64,000 nt of DNA from Desertivirga arenae (lineage in GTDB: Bacteria; Bacteroidota; Bacteroidia; Sphingobacteriales; Sphingobacteriaceae): the NCBI RefSeq assembly GCF_017355785.1, contig NZ_JAFEWE010000009.1, positions 62,001 to 126,000 of the forward strand, written 5' to 3'. Every line of letters begins with the position of its first letter. Position 1 is the first letter of the stretch. The notes beneath the pieces are model-generated. The model was not told the origin of the DNA. It made no database searches and saw only the letters and a list, made by a program, of their open reading frames with translations. A program made the position numbers and the translations under genes. Below are positions 56,559-64,000 of this stretch, one piece after another.

Positions 56559-56588
56559 CTACTACTACTACTACTACTACTACTACTA
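56559..56588. repeat. CTA trinucleotide microsatellite (10 copies)
   Basis: Ten perfect CTA units occupy 30 bases between the terminator of the Old Yellow Enzyme gene and the end of the L,D-transpeptidase gene. On the minus strand the unit reads TAG, so every third frame holds stop codons. No other such repeat is seen in the window. Confidence 0.98.
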
Positions 56589-56645
56589 AAATTTAATTCC
56601 TTTAGGGCTAAAGATACGTTCTACAGTCACTGTTAAAGATGCAAC

Positions 56646-57473
56646 TTATAACACTGCATTTAGCTGAGTTTTATTTTTATTAAAAGTATTTACAGCTAAT
56701 CCTTCATCAAGAAAAGTTGAAGCATATGCTTTAGATGAAGGGCCATTGATAAATAAGGTGGTCCCTCCTTTTATAGCTTCAATGATAGAAGGAGTTAGCT
56801 CAACCGGAACTGCCGGGCAACCATGGCTGCGACCTAAACGACCATGTTGATTTATGAAGCTTTGGCTTACATACTCAGCACCATGTACTACCACCGCTCT
56901 GTTTAGAGCATTAGTATTATAGCCATTGTCCATACCGTTCAACTTTAAAGACAATCCATGTTTTCCAAAATACGTATTGCTTGTAATGTAAAAACCAAGG
57001 CTGCTTTGATGAGAGTTCGTAAGGTTTGAAAAACTGGTAGCAAAATTATCTCCGCTTCCTTGTCCATGTGCCACTAAAGTATTGAATAATACTTTTCTAG
57101 ATCCCAGATCAATAATCCAAAGACGTTTTTTAGTGCTGGCCCTTGTAAAATCTACAATAGATATCACTTCCTTCGAAGTAGATACCAGATTAGAGTTTTT
57201 AAAATTATAGTATCCTGTTACTGCCTTTTTGAACACATCGAAGTCAAGACCAGAATCATCTAATTGTGCAGCATCATAAATTTCAGAAATGTGTTTGTTA
57301 AAAAGCGTTGCAGCAGAAATTGTTTCTGTAGGAGCAACAGGCGACTCGATAACAGCGGTATCTTTGGCGATGGCAGCCTTAACATCAGTAGGATCGTTTA
57401 AACTCCATCCGATAGCAGGTAAACTTAATGCCAAAAGAGCTAAGCTTGCCCCGCGAAAAATCCTTTTCCTCAT
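56646..57473 (-). CDS. Secreted L,D-transpeptidase-type protein (YkuD_2 family)
   Basis: The 275-residue protein has a signal peptide (about 1-24) and a C-terminal murein L,D-transpeptidase domain of the YkuD_2 type. Key features are VVHGAEYVS (with the conserved His near 194-195) and GRSHGCPAVPV with the nucleophilic Cys near 218. In this family the Ser-His-Gly-Cys pattern replaces the usual SHGC context of canonical YkuD. It presumably acts on peptidoglycan in the periplasm. It is preceded by a near-ideal promoter on the minus strand. Confidence 0.85.
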   Translation of the reverse strand: MRKRIFRGASLALLALSLPAIGWSLNDPTDVKAAIAKDTAVIESPVAPTETISAATLFNKHISEIYDAAQLDDSGLDFDVFKKAVTGYYNFKNSNLVSTSKEVISIVDFTRASTKKRLWIIDLGSRKVLFNTLVAHGQGSGDNFATSFSNLTNSHQSSLGFYITSNTYFGKHGLSLKLNGMDNGYNTNALNRAVVVHGAEYVSQSFINQHGRLGRSHGCPAVPVELTPSIIEAIKGGTTLFINGPSSKAYASTFLDEGLAVNTFNKNKTQLNAVL

Positions 57474-57783
57474 AATCTTTCCCTCAGTAAATTAAGTAGA
57501 GTTTATACGATAGATGTTGTTTTAAGTTTCTCTGGTTTTGTGCTACAAAGGTAACACCTTTTTATGGAATGTCAATGATTGAAGAATTTATATTTGTCAT
57601 ATTAGTTTAATTAATCTCTTATTACTACCTCTCCTTTAGGTGTGAAGTTATAGCGTATAAAAATTCGCCAGGTTTACAAAGGAAGATTTGCCAAAACCAA
57701 GGTAACTATACCGAGTTCAAAAATAGAGCCTTAATCAATCAATCTTATTTAGTTAAATACTTTTCTGAAAAATCTCCAACCCT
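57474..57783. promoter_or_regulatory. Divergent promoter region of the L,D-transpeptidase and NHL lipoprotein genes
   Basis: This 310-bp gene-free stretch contains on the minus strand TTG (57575-57573), a 19-base spacer and TACCTTTG (57553-57546), an excellent match to the Bacteroidetes promoter, giving a leader of about 65 bases for the L,D-transpeptidase. I see no equally good match for the plus-strand gene, and no RNA or coding frame. Confidence 0.65.
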
Positions 57784-58962
57784 ATGAAACGACGTGTAAA
57801 CTTGCTAATTCTACTTGGTTTTTGTGTTAGCATCTCTAATTGTAAGAATCAAATGAAAGAAGGAAATGCTGTGGAAGAAGCAGTAAGTTCCGAAAGAAAG
57901 ATTTCATCTATTATGGATGAAGCCTTTGCCTGTACACCTAAACCTAAACTACATTATGTTTCAACCTATGCCGGAACGGCTCAGTCGGGTTCTCGGGATG
58001 GTCAAAGGCAAGTGGCAAGCTTTAATTACATTAAAGGTCTGGCTATAGATAAATATGGGAACTTAATTGTAGCTGATGCTCTTAATCATAAGATTCGAAA
58101 GATAAATACTTCAGGATTTGTAACAACTGTAGCTGGCAATGGAACGGAAGGAAGTATGGATGGTCCGGTTTCAATCGCGACATTTTATCAACCGGAGGGT
58201 GTTACGGTTGATCGCTATGGCAATATTTATGTTTCAGATCAAGGCAATAAGATCAGAAAGATAAGTACCACTGGCCATGTAACAACCTACGCAGGAAGTG
58301 GCAATTACGGATCGAATGATGGGCCCGCTAAGCAAGCAAGTTTTAAGTATGCAGGAGACATGGCATTTGATGCCGAAGGAAATTTATTTATAGCAGATGT
58401 TCAGGGATATAAAATCAGGAAAGTAAGCCCGGAGGGGATGGTTTCTACTTTTGCGGGAACAGGAGAACCGGGAGCGAAAGATGGCCCTGCAAACAAGGCC
58501 ACTTTTCTGGAGCCTTTGGGGATCGCCGTAGATCAGGCAGGAAATGTCTATGTATCTGATGGGAATCACAAGATTAGGAAGATCACCAGGAAAGGGCTTG
58601 TTTCGACCTATGCCGGTACCGGCAAGCCCTTTTCTGCAGATGGTTCTGCCCATAGAGCTAGTTTTTATTTGCCGGGAAGTCTGGCTTTAGATGAGTATGG
58701 GAACCTTTATGTATCAGAAGGCGGTGCCTACAAAGTCAGGAAGGTGAGTCCTGAAGGTTTTGTATTTACAATAGCCGGAAGTGGTGAACGTGGAGATAAA
58801 GATGGGGCAGGCAACAAGGCTAATTTTGATGGCCCGACTGGAATTGCCTTCGACAGGTTCGGGAATATTTTTGTTGGGGATGGGTTTAATAATAAAGTGA
58901 AACTGGTAAGTCCTAAACGCCCGGCAAATGAGAGGGAGATCTTAACAAGTATCACAAATTGA
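57784..58962 (+). CDS. NHL-repeat lipoprotein
   Basis: The 392-residue product has a lipoprotein signal peptide with Cys20 in SISNCKN, a linker of about 35 residues and six NHL-type repeats, each with the pattern LAIDKYGNLIVADALNHKIRK followed by VSTYAGTG and a Gly/Asp-rich turn. The six blades probably form a beta-propeller exposed at the cell envelope. NHL propellers usually mediate binding; no enzyme domain is present. Function unknown. A strong terminator follows. Confidence 0.88.
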   Translation: MKRRVNLLILLGFCVSISNCKNQMKEGNAVEEAVSSERKISSIMDEAFACTPKPKLHYVSTYAGTAQSGSRDGQRQVASFNYIKGLAIDKYGNLIVADALNHKIRKINTSGFVTTVAGNGTEGSMDGPVSIATFYQPEGVTVDRYGNIYVSDQGNKIRKISTTGHVTTYAGSGNYGSNDGPAKQASFKYAGDMAFDAEGNLFIADVQGYKIRKVSPEGMVSTFAGTGEPGAKDGPANKATFLEPLGIAVDQAGNVYVSDGNHKIRKITRKGLVSTYAGTGKPFSADGSAHRASFYLPGSLALDEYGNLYVSEGGAYKVRKVSPEGFVFTIAGSGERGDKDGAGNKANFDGPTGIAFDRFGNIFVGDGFNNKVKLVSPKRPANEREILTSITN

Positions 58963-59044
58963 ACATACTCTTACTTGAGTAAGAACCTTCATTGTCGCTT
59001 CTCCCCTAATAAAGAAGGCGATACAGAGTTGAAAGGTGTAAATG

Positions 59045-59074
59045 AACAAAGCCGTTCTAATGAACGGCTTTGTT
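59045..59074. terminator. Bidirectional terminator between the NHL lipoprotein and glyS
   Basis: A 13-bp perfect stem (AACAAAGCCGTTC at 59045-59057 with GAACGGCTTTGTT at 59062-59074) closes on a TAAT tetraloop between convergent genes. U-runs are short. Confidence 0.82.
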
Positions 59075-59098
59075 AGATTATGAACTGGGTTCCTGATT

Positions 59099-60559
59099 TT
59101 AACTGAGTAAATTTTTCCAGCTAACCATGTTTCCAATGATCTGATCCAATTGCTCAATAGCAACGCGTTCCTGTGCCATCGTATCGCGATGACGAATAGT
59201 AACGGTATTATCTTCCAAACTCTGGTGGTCAACGGTGATACAGAAAGGTGTTCCTATGGCATCCTGGCGACGATAACGTTTACCAATGGCATCTTTCTCC
59301 TCGTAAACTACATTATGATCAAGCTTCAGCCTGTTCATGATCTCACGGGCCTTTTCAGGCAGTCCGTCTTTTTTAGTCAGAGGGAATATCGCGGCTTTTA
59401 CCGGAGCCAGGCAAGGATGCAGCCTCAAAACAGTACGACTGTCTTTTTTGTCGCCCTCACTCAGGTCTTCTTCCTCGAAGCAATTAATTAAGGTTAGTAG
59501 GAACATCCGGTCAAGACCGATCGACGTTTCGATAACGTAAGGCACATAATTCTGATTGATTTCAGGATCGAAATACTGAAGTTTTTTACCAGAAAATTTC
59601 TGATGCTGACTCAAATCAAAATCTCCACGGCTATGGATACCTTCCACCTCTTTAAATCCAAATGGGAATTCAAACTCAATATCTACTGCGGCATTTGCGT
59701 AGTGGGCTAACTTCGTATGATCATGGAAGCGATATTTCTCAGGGTTTGTACCCAGAGCTTTATGCCATTTTAAACGGGTTTGTTTCCAGTAATCGTACCA
59801 TTCCATTTCCGTGCCAGGACGAACGAAGAATTGCAACTCCATCTGTTCAAACTCACGCATACGCATAATGAATTGGCGGGCAATTACCTCATTACGGAAA
59901 GCTTTACCTATTTGAGCAATCCCGAAAGGAATTTTCATCCTGCCGGTTTTTTGTACGTTAAGGTAGTTAACGAAAATACCTTGAGCTGTTTCCGGACGAA
60001 GATAGATCTTATCAGATTCTTCTGCGATAGCACCAATCTGTGTAGAGAACATCAGGTTGAACTGACGCACATCTGTCCAGTTGCGAGTTCCAGATACAGG
60101 GCAGGCAATCTCATGCTCCAGGATCAGATCCCGTAAAGCAGTAAGGTTATCACTTTTCAAAGCCTCGTCCATTGCCTGTTGGAGCTCTGCAGCCTTAGCA
60201 GTTTTTCCGTCTTTTTCGTAACGTGCTATCTTGTCTTCCAAAAGCTGGTCAGCACGATAACGTTTTTTGGAGTCCTTGTTATCGATCATCGGATCATTAA
60301 ATCCGTCGACGTGTCCAGAGGCTTTCCAGGTGGTTGGGTGCATGAAAATTGCAGCATCGATACCCACAATGTTCTCGTGCATTTGCACCATTGATTTCCA
60401 CCAATATGTTTTTATGTTGTTTTTTAATTCAGAACCGTTCTGTCCGTAGTCATACACGGCACTTAAGCCGTCGTAAATCTCACTGGATTGAAATACAAAG
60501 CCATACTCTTTAGCATGGGATATAACGTTTTTAAAAAGCTCGTCGTTATTTTTGCTCAT
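59099..60559 (-). CDS. glyS: Glycyl-tRNA synthetase (dimeric type)
   Basis: This class II enzyme attaches glycine to tRNA-Gly. The 486-residue length and features fit the alpha2 eukaryote/archaeal-like dimer form: YDYGQNGSELKNNI near the N-terminus, HPTTWKASGHVDGFNDPM, motif 2 region RNEVIARQFIMRMREFEQMELQFFV (about 216-240) and motif 3 YVIETSIGLDRMFL (near 352). The C-terminal anticodon-binding domain is present. It is not the two-subunit GlyQ/GlyS type. The gene symbol follows the single-subunit convention and may be glyQS elsewhere. Confidence 0.96.
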   Translation of the reverse strand: MSKNNDELFKNVISHAKEYGFVFQSSEIYDGLSAVYDYGQNGSELKNNIKTYWWKSMVQMHENIVGIDAAIFMHPTTWKASGHVDGFNDPMIDNKDSKKRYRADQLLEDKIARYEKDGKTAKAAELQQAMDEALKSDNLTALRDLILEHEIACPVSGTRNWTDVRQFNLMFSTQIGAIAEESDKIYLRPETAQGIFVNYLNVQKTGRMKIPFGIAQIGKAFRNEVIARQFIMRMREFEQMELQFFVRPGTEMEWYDYWKQTRLKWHKALGTNPEKYRFHDHTKLAHYANAAVDIEFEFPFGFKEVEGIHSRGDFDLSQHQKFSGKKLQYFDPEINQNYVPYVIETSIGLDRMFLLTLINCFEEEDLSEGDKKDSRTVLRLHPCLAPVKAAIFPLTKKDGLPEKAREIMNRLKLDHNVVYEEKDAIGKRYRRQDAIGTPFCITVDHQSLEDNTVTIRHRDTMAQERVAIEQLDQIIGNMVSWKNLLS

Positions 60560-60783
60560 GATGCTGCAAATATAAATTGATTTGTCAATTGTGAACAGGA
60601 TTTACCGAATTTGTTCAATACACAATCTTCCTTGCAGTGGTCGAGTGGATACATGTTAAATAATAACTCACTGTTTGAGCTAATTCTGCTGTATAGGACC
60701 TCCCTGTCTTCCGACTCAAACACCTTCCTTTTATAAAATCTTTTTTAGCCTTATCCTTGTATTATATTTCAACCCTTTTAACT

Positions 60784-61494
60784 ATGAGCGTAAAAGTAGA
60801 ACAGCTTACCAAAATATACGGAGAGCAAAAGGCAATTGATACTATCTCTTTTTCTGCTGAGCCTGGTAAGATCCTCGGTTTCCTAGGTCCGAATGGTGCT
60901 GGTAAGTCTACTACAATGAAGATCGTCTCATGCTTTATTCCGCCGAGCTCAGGAAAGGCAAGCCTCTGCGGATACGATGTTGCTGAAAATCCTATAGAGG
61001 TTAGGCGCAACTTAGGTTACTTGCCAGAGCATAATCCACTATACCTGGATATGTATGTTAAAGAGACCTTAACCTTTATTGCTGACATTCATGGCCTATC
61101 AAACATTAAGAGACGTATTGACGAGGTGATAGAGCTAACAGGATTGGGTTTAGAGCAGCATAAGAAGGTTGGAGCCCTGTCAAAAGGATACCGTCAACGG
61201 GTGGGCATAGCTCAGGCGATCATTCATGATCCCCAGGTTCTGATCCTGGATGAACCTACTTCCGGTTTAGATCCGAATCAGTTGATAGAGATCCGCGGTC
61301 TGATCAAGGAGTTGGGTAAGAAAAAAACCGTCATCCTATCAACCCATATTATGCAGGAGGTGGAAGCCATCTGCGACAGTGTTGTTATAATCAATAGAGG
61401 TCAAATTGTTGCAGATAGCACTTTGAGTGACCTGCGTTACAAATTCTCAAATCAGTCTTTAGAACAGGTTTTTTTACAAGTAACAAGAGGTTAA
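60784..61494 (+). CDS. gldA: Gliding motility ABC transporter ATP-binding protein GldA
   Basis: GldA is the ATPase of the GldA-GldF-GldG transporter needed for gliding in several Bacteroidetes. I start at the ATG at 60784 (236 residues); the upstream TTG lies in a promoter-like region. Motifs are GPNGAGKST (about 35-43), LSKGYRQRVGIAQ (about 133-145, the GldA-type signature) and LILDEPTSGLDP. Known GldA proteins run to about 300 residues; here the part between the ATPase core and the closing SLEQVFLQVTRG is absent, so this one is about 60 residues short. gldF and gldG follow after one intervening gene. Confidence 0.88.
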   Translation: MSVKVEQLTKIYGEQKAIDTISFSAEPGKILGFLGPNGAGKSTTMKIVSCFIPPSSGKASLCGYDVAENPIEVRRNLGYLPEHNPLYLDMYVKETLTFIADIHGLSNIKRRIDEVIELTGLGLEQHKKVGALSKGYRQRVGIAQAIIHDPQVLILDEPTSGLDPNQLIEIRGLIKELGKKKTVILSTHIMQEVEAICDSVVIINRGQIVADSTLSDLRYKFSNQSLEQVFLQVTRG

Positions 61495-61910
61495 TTTTTA
61501 ATATTGCGTAGCTCGTCAGTAACACTGATAAAAAGGGGACGTTGAATAGGTCAAAGATTACCTGATACTTTTAATTAAGGAGAAAAAGTAGGCAGCCTTG
61601 TCTATGTACTATTGTTGCCCAACCAGTATAAAACAGGGACATAACCCGGGATTAGCCCGGACTTAACCCGGTAATTTCCATGTGAAGACCAGGTTGTTTC
61701 CTGGTAGTCCTATTGTTAACTGTAAGTTAATGTTGGCGCGGGTAGGATACTATCCTCCTGCTTATAGAAACTATTTAGATGACCATTTTTTCAATATTAA
61801 ATCAGAGGATTTAGGCGGAGTATACTGTTGCTCTGTAAACTTTCTTGGCTTTTTTCTGTCTTTTTATTTTTGATGTCAAATAGTAACGTTACACTTACCC
61901 AATTACATTT
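61495..61910. other. Gene-free region with three phased CCCGG repeats
   Basis: This 416-bp stretch lies between gldA and the small barrel protein. It contains three TARCCCGG units at 61642-61649, 61653-61660 and 61664-61671 with an exact 11-bp period, and a 10-bp perfect palindrome GTAACGTTAC at 61883-61892, 18 bases before the barrel ATG. A weak GTG frame of 63 codons (61682-61873) is not convincing. I see no RNA gene. Confidence 0.55.
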
Positions 61911-62420
61911 ATGAAAAAACTACTATTATTGATAGCTATGGCTGGGACCTCATTTTCTTCATGGGCCCAAATTGAACCAATGAGAACCAGATACGGAATT
62001 GCTTTAGAAGCCGGCCTTCCTGTTGGAAAATCTGGAGATGTTTATAGTCTTGCCATTGGCGGGTCATTGTTTCTGGATTATCCTGTATCGCCAACATTTA
62101 ACGTTTCGGGTTCAGCAGGGTTTACCAATCTAACTATAAAGGAAGAAATAAGCTGGCTAGGGGATAACCCAAGTTTTATTCCACTAAAAGTGGGAGCAAA
62201 ATATTTTTTCCTTAACAATTTATTTGCTCAGGCTGAGGTTGGGGCTGCGGTTGCAGCCACTAAAGGTAGGTCTACTGCTGCTATTATTGCTCCTGGATTA
62301 GGTTTATCTTACCCTGTTTCAGGAAGAACTAATTTTGAAGCAGGCGTTCGTTATGAGAGCTGGGCAGCTGATGGAGGTTCTGTAGACCAGGTTGCCTTCA
62401 AGGCAGCGTTAAAATTCTAA
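61911..62420 (+). CDS. Small outer-membrane beta-barrel protein
   Basis: The 169-residue protein has a signal peptide (about 1-19, ending WAQ) and a mature part of alternating hydrophobic strands (FLDYPVSPTFNVSGSAGFTNL, FIPLKVGAKYFFLNNLFAQAEVGAA, FEAGVRYESW) ending in a strand with terminal Phe (VAFKAALKF), as in small outer-membrane barrels of the OmpA/OmpX-like type. It stands between gldA and gldF with its own terminator, so it may be an unrelated insertion into the gld region. Confidence 0.8.
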   Translation: MKKLLLLIAMAGTSFSSWAQIEPMRTRYGIALEAGLPVGKSGDVYSLAIGGSLFLDYPVSPTFNVSGSAGFTNLTIKEEISWLGDNPSFIPLKVGAKYFFLNNLFAQAEVGAAVAATKGRSTAAIIAPGLGLSYPVSGRTNFEAGVRYESWAADGGSVDQVAFKAALKF

Positions 62421-62477
62421 AGCTGGTATCGATCATATTATTTAATTTTCACAATAGCTCAATCAAAAAAATAAATC

Positions 62478-62505
62478 TCCCGTTAGTCTAACTAGCGGGA
62501 TTTTT
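62478..62505 (+). terminator. Terminator after the small barrel protein
   Basis: A 10-bp stem with one G-T pair (TCCCGTTAGT at 62478-62487 with ACTAGCGGGA at 62491-62500) and a CTA loop precedes TTTTT. Confidence 0.85.
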
Positions 62506-62577
62506 ATTGTAATCCTGCATGAACAAAAACTTTAGCATTATTTGTTTATGCTTTTAAAGCATTAGCTAGTACAGTTT

Positions 62578-62608
62578 TTGTTTAACGAAATATTTGTCAC
62601 TAATTTCG
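62578..62608 (+). promoter_or_regulatory. Promoter of gldFG
   Basis: TTG at 62578-62580, a 20-base spacer and TAATTTCG (62601-62608) closely match the Bacteroidetes -33/-7 consensus. The gldF ATG follows at 62619, leaving a leader of only a few bases. Confidence 0.6.
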
Positions 62609-62618
62609 GCAATCTATT

Positions 62619-63347
62619 ATGCTTTCAGTTTTCAATAAAGAGATCGGTAGTTTTTTTAGTTCCCTTGTGGCTTATATTACCATAGGTGTCTTTTTATTGG
62701 TAATGGGTTTGTTCCTTTGGGTGTTTCCTGATTCGAGTATTCTTGAATACGGATATGCTGGATTGGACAGTCTTTTTAGCACGGCACCTTATATTTTCAT
62801 GTTCCTTATACCAGCTATTACCATGCGTTCGCTGGCTGAAGAAAGGAAGGAAGGGACATTTGAACTGCTTGCAACAAGGCCCCTAACTGATTGGCAGATC
62901 GTTTTGGGAAAATACTTTGCCTGTCTCTTAATCGTACTTTTTGCCCTGCTGCCCACCCTGATCTATTATTTAACAGTTTACCAATTAGGCGTACCTAAAG
63001 GTAACATTGATACCGGAGCTGTTATTGGATCTTACATAGGTCTGTTTCTGCTTGGCGCATCGTTTGTTGCCATAGGTATTTTTGCCTCGTCACTTACAAA
63101 AAATCAGATCATAGCTTTTACTATCGCTGTTTTTTTAAGCTTCATTGCCTTCAGTGGCTTTGATTCAGTTAGCAGAATATTATCGCTGCAGTCCCTGGAG
63201 ACTTATCTAACTGCAATTGGAATTAATGAACATTACGAATCGATTAGCAGGGGTGTATTGGATACCCGCGATCTGGTATATTTTCTGAGCTTCATTGCAG
63301 TCTTTCTGGTAATAACAAAAACGATCTTAGGAGGTAGAAAATGGTAA
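62619..63347 (+). CDS. gldF: Gliding motility ABC transporter permease GldF
   Basis: GldF is the permease of the gliding-associated ABC transporter. The 242-residue protein has six transmembrane segments (about 18-40, 53-70, 100-120, 133-158, 165-185, 215-235), the ABC-2 type pattern, and the motif MRSLAEERKEGTFELLATRPLTDWQIV (about 69-95). Its stop codon lies inside the start of gldG, so the two are translationally coupled. The pair is the GldF-GldG module found near gldA in gliding Bacteroidetes. Confidence 0.93.
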   Translation: MLSVFNKEIGSFFSSLVAYITIGVFLLVMGLFLWVFPDSSILEYGYAGLDSLFSTAPYIFMFLIPAITMRSLAEERKEGTFELLATRPLTDWQIVLGKYFACLLIVLFALLPTLIYYLTVYQLGVPKGNIDTGAVIGSYIGLFLLGASFVAIGIFASSLTKNQIIAFTIAVFLSFIAFSGFDSVSRILSLQSLETYLTAIGINEHYESISRGVLDTRDLVYFLSFIAVFLVITKTILGGRKW

Positions 63348-64000
63348 ACAGAAGGAAAAAAGATTTAGGCTATCTGGCTGTATTCATTCTGGCCTTAATC
63401 TTACTGAATTTTCTGTCCTCTTTCTTTTTTACAAGGTTTGACTTTACTTTTGAAAAGAGGTATACCCTTTCCAACATTACCCGGAATGAACTTGATCATC
63501 TGGGTGATGATATCCTGGTTACGGTTTACCTGGAGGGAGACTTCCCTGCAGCGTTTAAGCGACTAAGGAATTCAACACGCGAGTTGCTCTCTGATTATAA
63601 ATCCTATTCAAATGGAAGGCTTAGGTTTGATTTTGTAAATCCCCTGACTGGAAATGAACAAGAACAGCAGAGCGCTTATCAGGATCTTATAGCGAAGGGC
63701 CTTGAACCGACGAATCTAAGTGTGAAAACAGAGGATGGTCTGACACAAAAGATAATTTTTCCATCCGCTTTAATCACCTATCAGGGGCGACAAATGCCGG
63801 TTAGTCTTTTTCAGAACAGAGAGGGCCTGCCACCAGAACAAGTACTTAATAATTCTATCCAAAATCTGGAATATGCTTTTACAAGTGCAATAAAAAAGGT
63901 GACCAGCGGAGGAAAGCCTCGCATTGGATTTACAGAAGGGCATAATGAATTAAACGATCTGCAGCTGGCTGATGCTATGAACACCTTGCAGTCAGGATAC
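63341..64000 (+). CDS. gldG: Gliding motility-associated protein GldG, 5' part (cut by window end)
   Basis: The frame starts with ATG at 63341, overlaps the gldF end by 7 bases and runs open to the window end (220 codons). It starts with a basic segment (MVNRRKKDLG), a transmembrane helix (about 11-30), then an extracytoplasmic region (TLSNITRNELDHLGDDILVTVY, and later GKPRIGFTEGHNEL) typical of GldG, which has a second transmembrane helix near its C-terminus outside this window. GldG is a required auxiliary subunit of the gliding ABC transporter. Confidence 0.93.
   Translation, partial: MVNRRKKDLGYLAVFILALILLNFLSSFFFTRFDFTFEKRYTLSNITRNELDHLGDDILVTVYLEGDFPAAFKRLRNSTRELLSDYKSYSNGRLRFDFVNPLTGNEQEQQSAYQDLIAKGLEPTNLSVKTEDGLTQKIIFPSALITYQGRQMPVSLFQNREGLPPEQVLNNSIQNLEYAFTSAIKKVTSGGKPRIGFTEGHNELNDLQLADAMNTLQSGY

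Noticed and set aside
61682-61873. A 63-codon GTG-started frame between gldA and the barrel gene
   Set aside because: It starts with a rare codon, has mixed composition without motifs and overlaps a region with regulatory repeats; the coding evidence is too weak.

Overview
The window is a 64 kb chromosomal segment of a Bacteroidetes bacterium, most likely from the order Sphingobacteriales (Pedobacter/Mucilaginibacter-like). Supporting signs are the AT-rich sequence, gldA and gldFG gliding/type IX secretion genes, a TonB-dependent receptor with a carboxypeptidase-regulatory domain, a propeller-type hybrid sensor kinase, DUF5606, DUF3098 and Porin_10-type proteins, the ftsX-DUF3098-uppP-truB-ribF cluster, weak or absent Shine-Dalgarno sequences, and repeated TAnnTTTG promoter -7 boxes. 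This placement is inference from gene content. I see no rRNA, tRNA, insertion sequence, prophage, plasmid origin or CRISPR array.

Layout. 0-6 kb: the 3' end of sucA followed by sucB (2-oxoglutarate dehydrogenase E1/E2; E2 has two lipoyl domains), an SRPBCC-fold protein, a polyprenyl diphosphate synthase (quinone side chain) and a TerC membrane protein. 6-10 kb (minus strand): recJ, lptB and a GH3-family protein, tightly packed. 10-20 kb: a metallo-beta-lactamase-fold hydrolase, a YceI protein, a lipoprotein trehalase, a flavin amine oxidase-like enzyme, an lpxK-punA-porin operon and a protein of the type often mislabelled asparagine synthetase B. 20-29 kb: cyclophilin, DUF5606, rlmH with a previously unlisted 42-residue membrane protein, a lipoprotein MsrB, a DivIC/FtsB-like protein, a large von Willebrand A membrane protein, fabG, a hotdog thioesterase, a Cys-rich CWC protein and a sterol desaturase-family hydroxylase.

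29-36.6 kb: a 174-residue protein of unknown function, a 1413-residue periplasmic-propeller hybrid histidine kinase with two receiver domains and no DNA-binding output, recA, nth, a 61-residue unknown protein with an operator-like inverted repeat, and an ECF sigma factor. 37-42.5 kb: uvrA, a TauE/SafE exporter, a PLP-dependent sulfhydrylase and an OsmC protein. 42.6-48.6 kb (minus): DUF2157 protein, then the ftsX-DUF3098-uppP-truB-ribF cluster, an intergenic region with a 39-codon reading frame, and a lipoprotein. 48.8-64 kb: leuS, a TonB-dependent receptor, a cytoplasmic-looking cobalamin-binding-type protein, an Old Yellow Enzyme, a YkuD_2 L,D-transpeptidase, an NHL-repeat lipoprotein, glyS, gldA, a small outer-membrane barrel, gldF and the start of gldG, cut by the window end.

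Functionally this is mainly core genome: central carbon metabolism, envelope building (LpxK, LptB, UppP, FtsX, L,D-transpeptidase), DNA repair (RecJ, RecA, Nth, UvrA), translation (LeuS, GlyS, TruB, RlmH) and gliding/secretion. I did not find a clear new defence or biosynthetic system. The most interesting leads are small or regulatory: the 39-codon frame at 47692-47811, the inverted repeat flanking a putative promoter at 35930-35970, the three 11-bp-phased CCCGG repeats upstream of the barrel gene at 61642-61671, apparent leaderless promoters of lpxK and the DivIC-like gene, and the unknown protein just upstream of the hybrid sensor.
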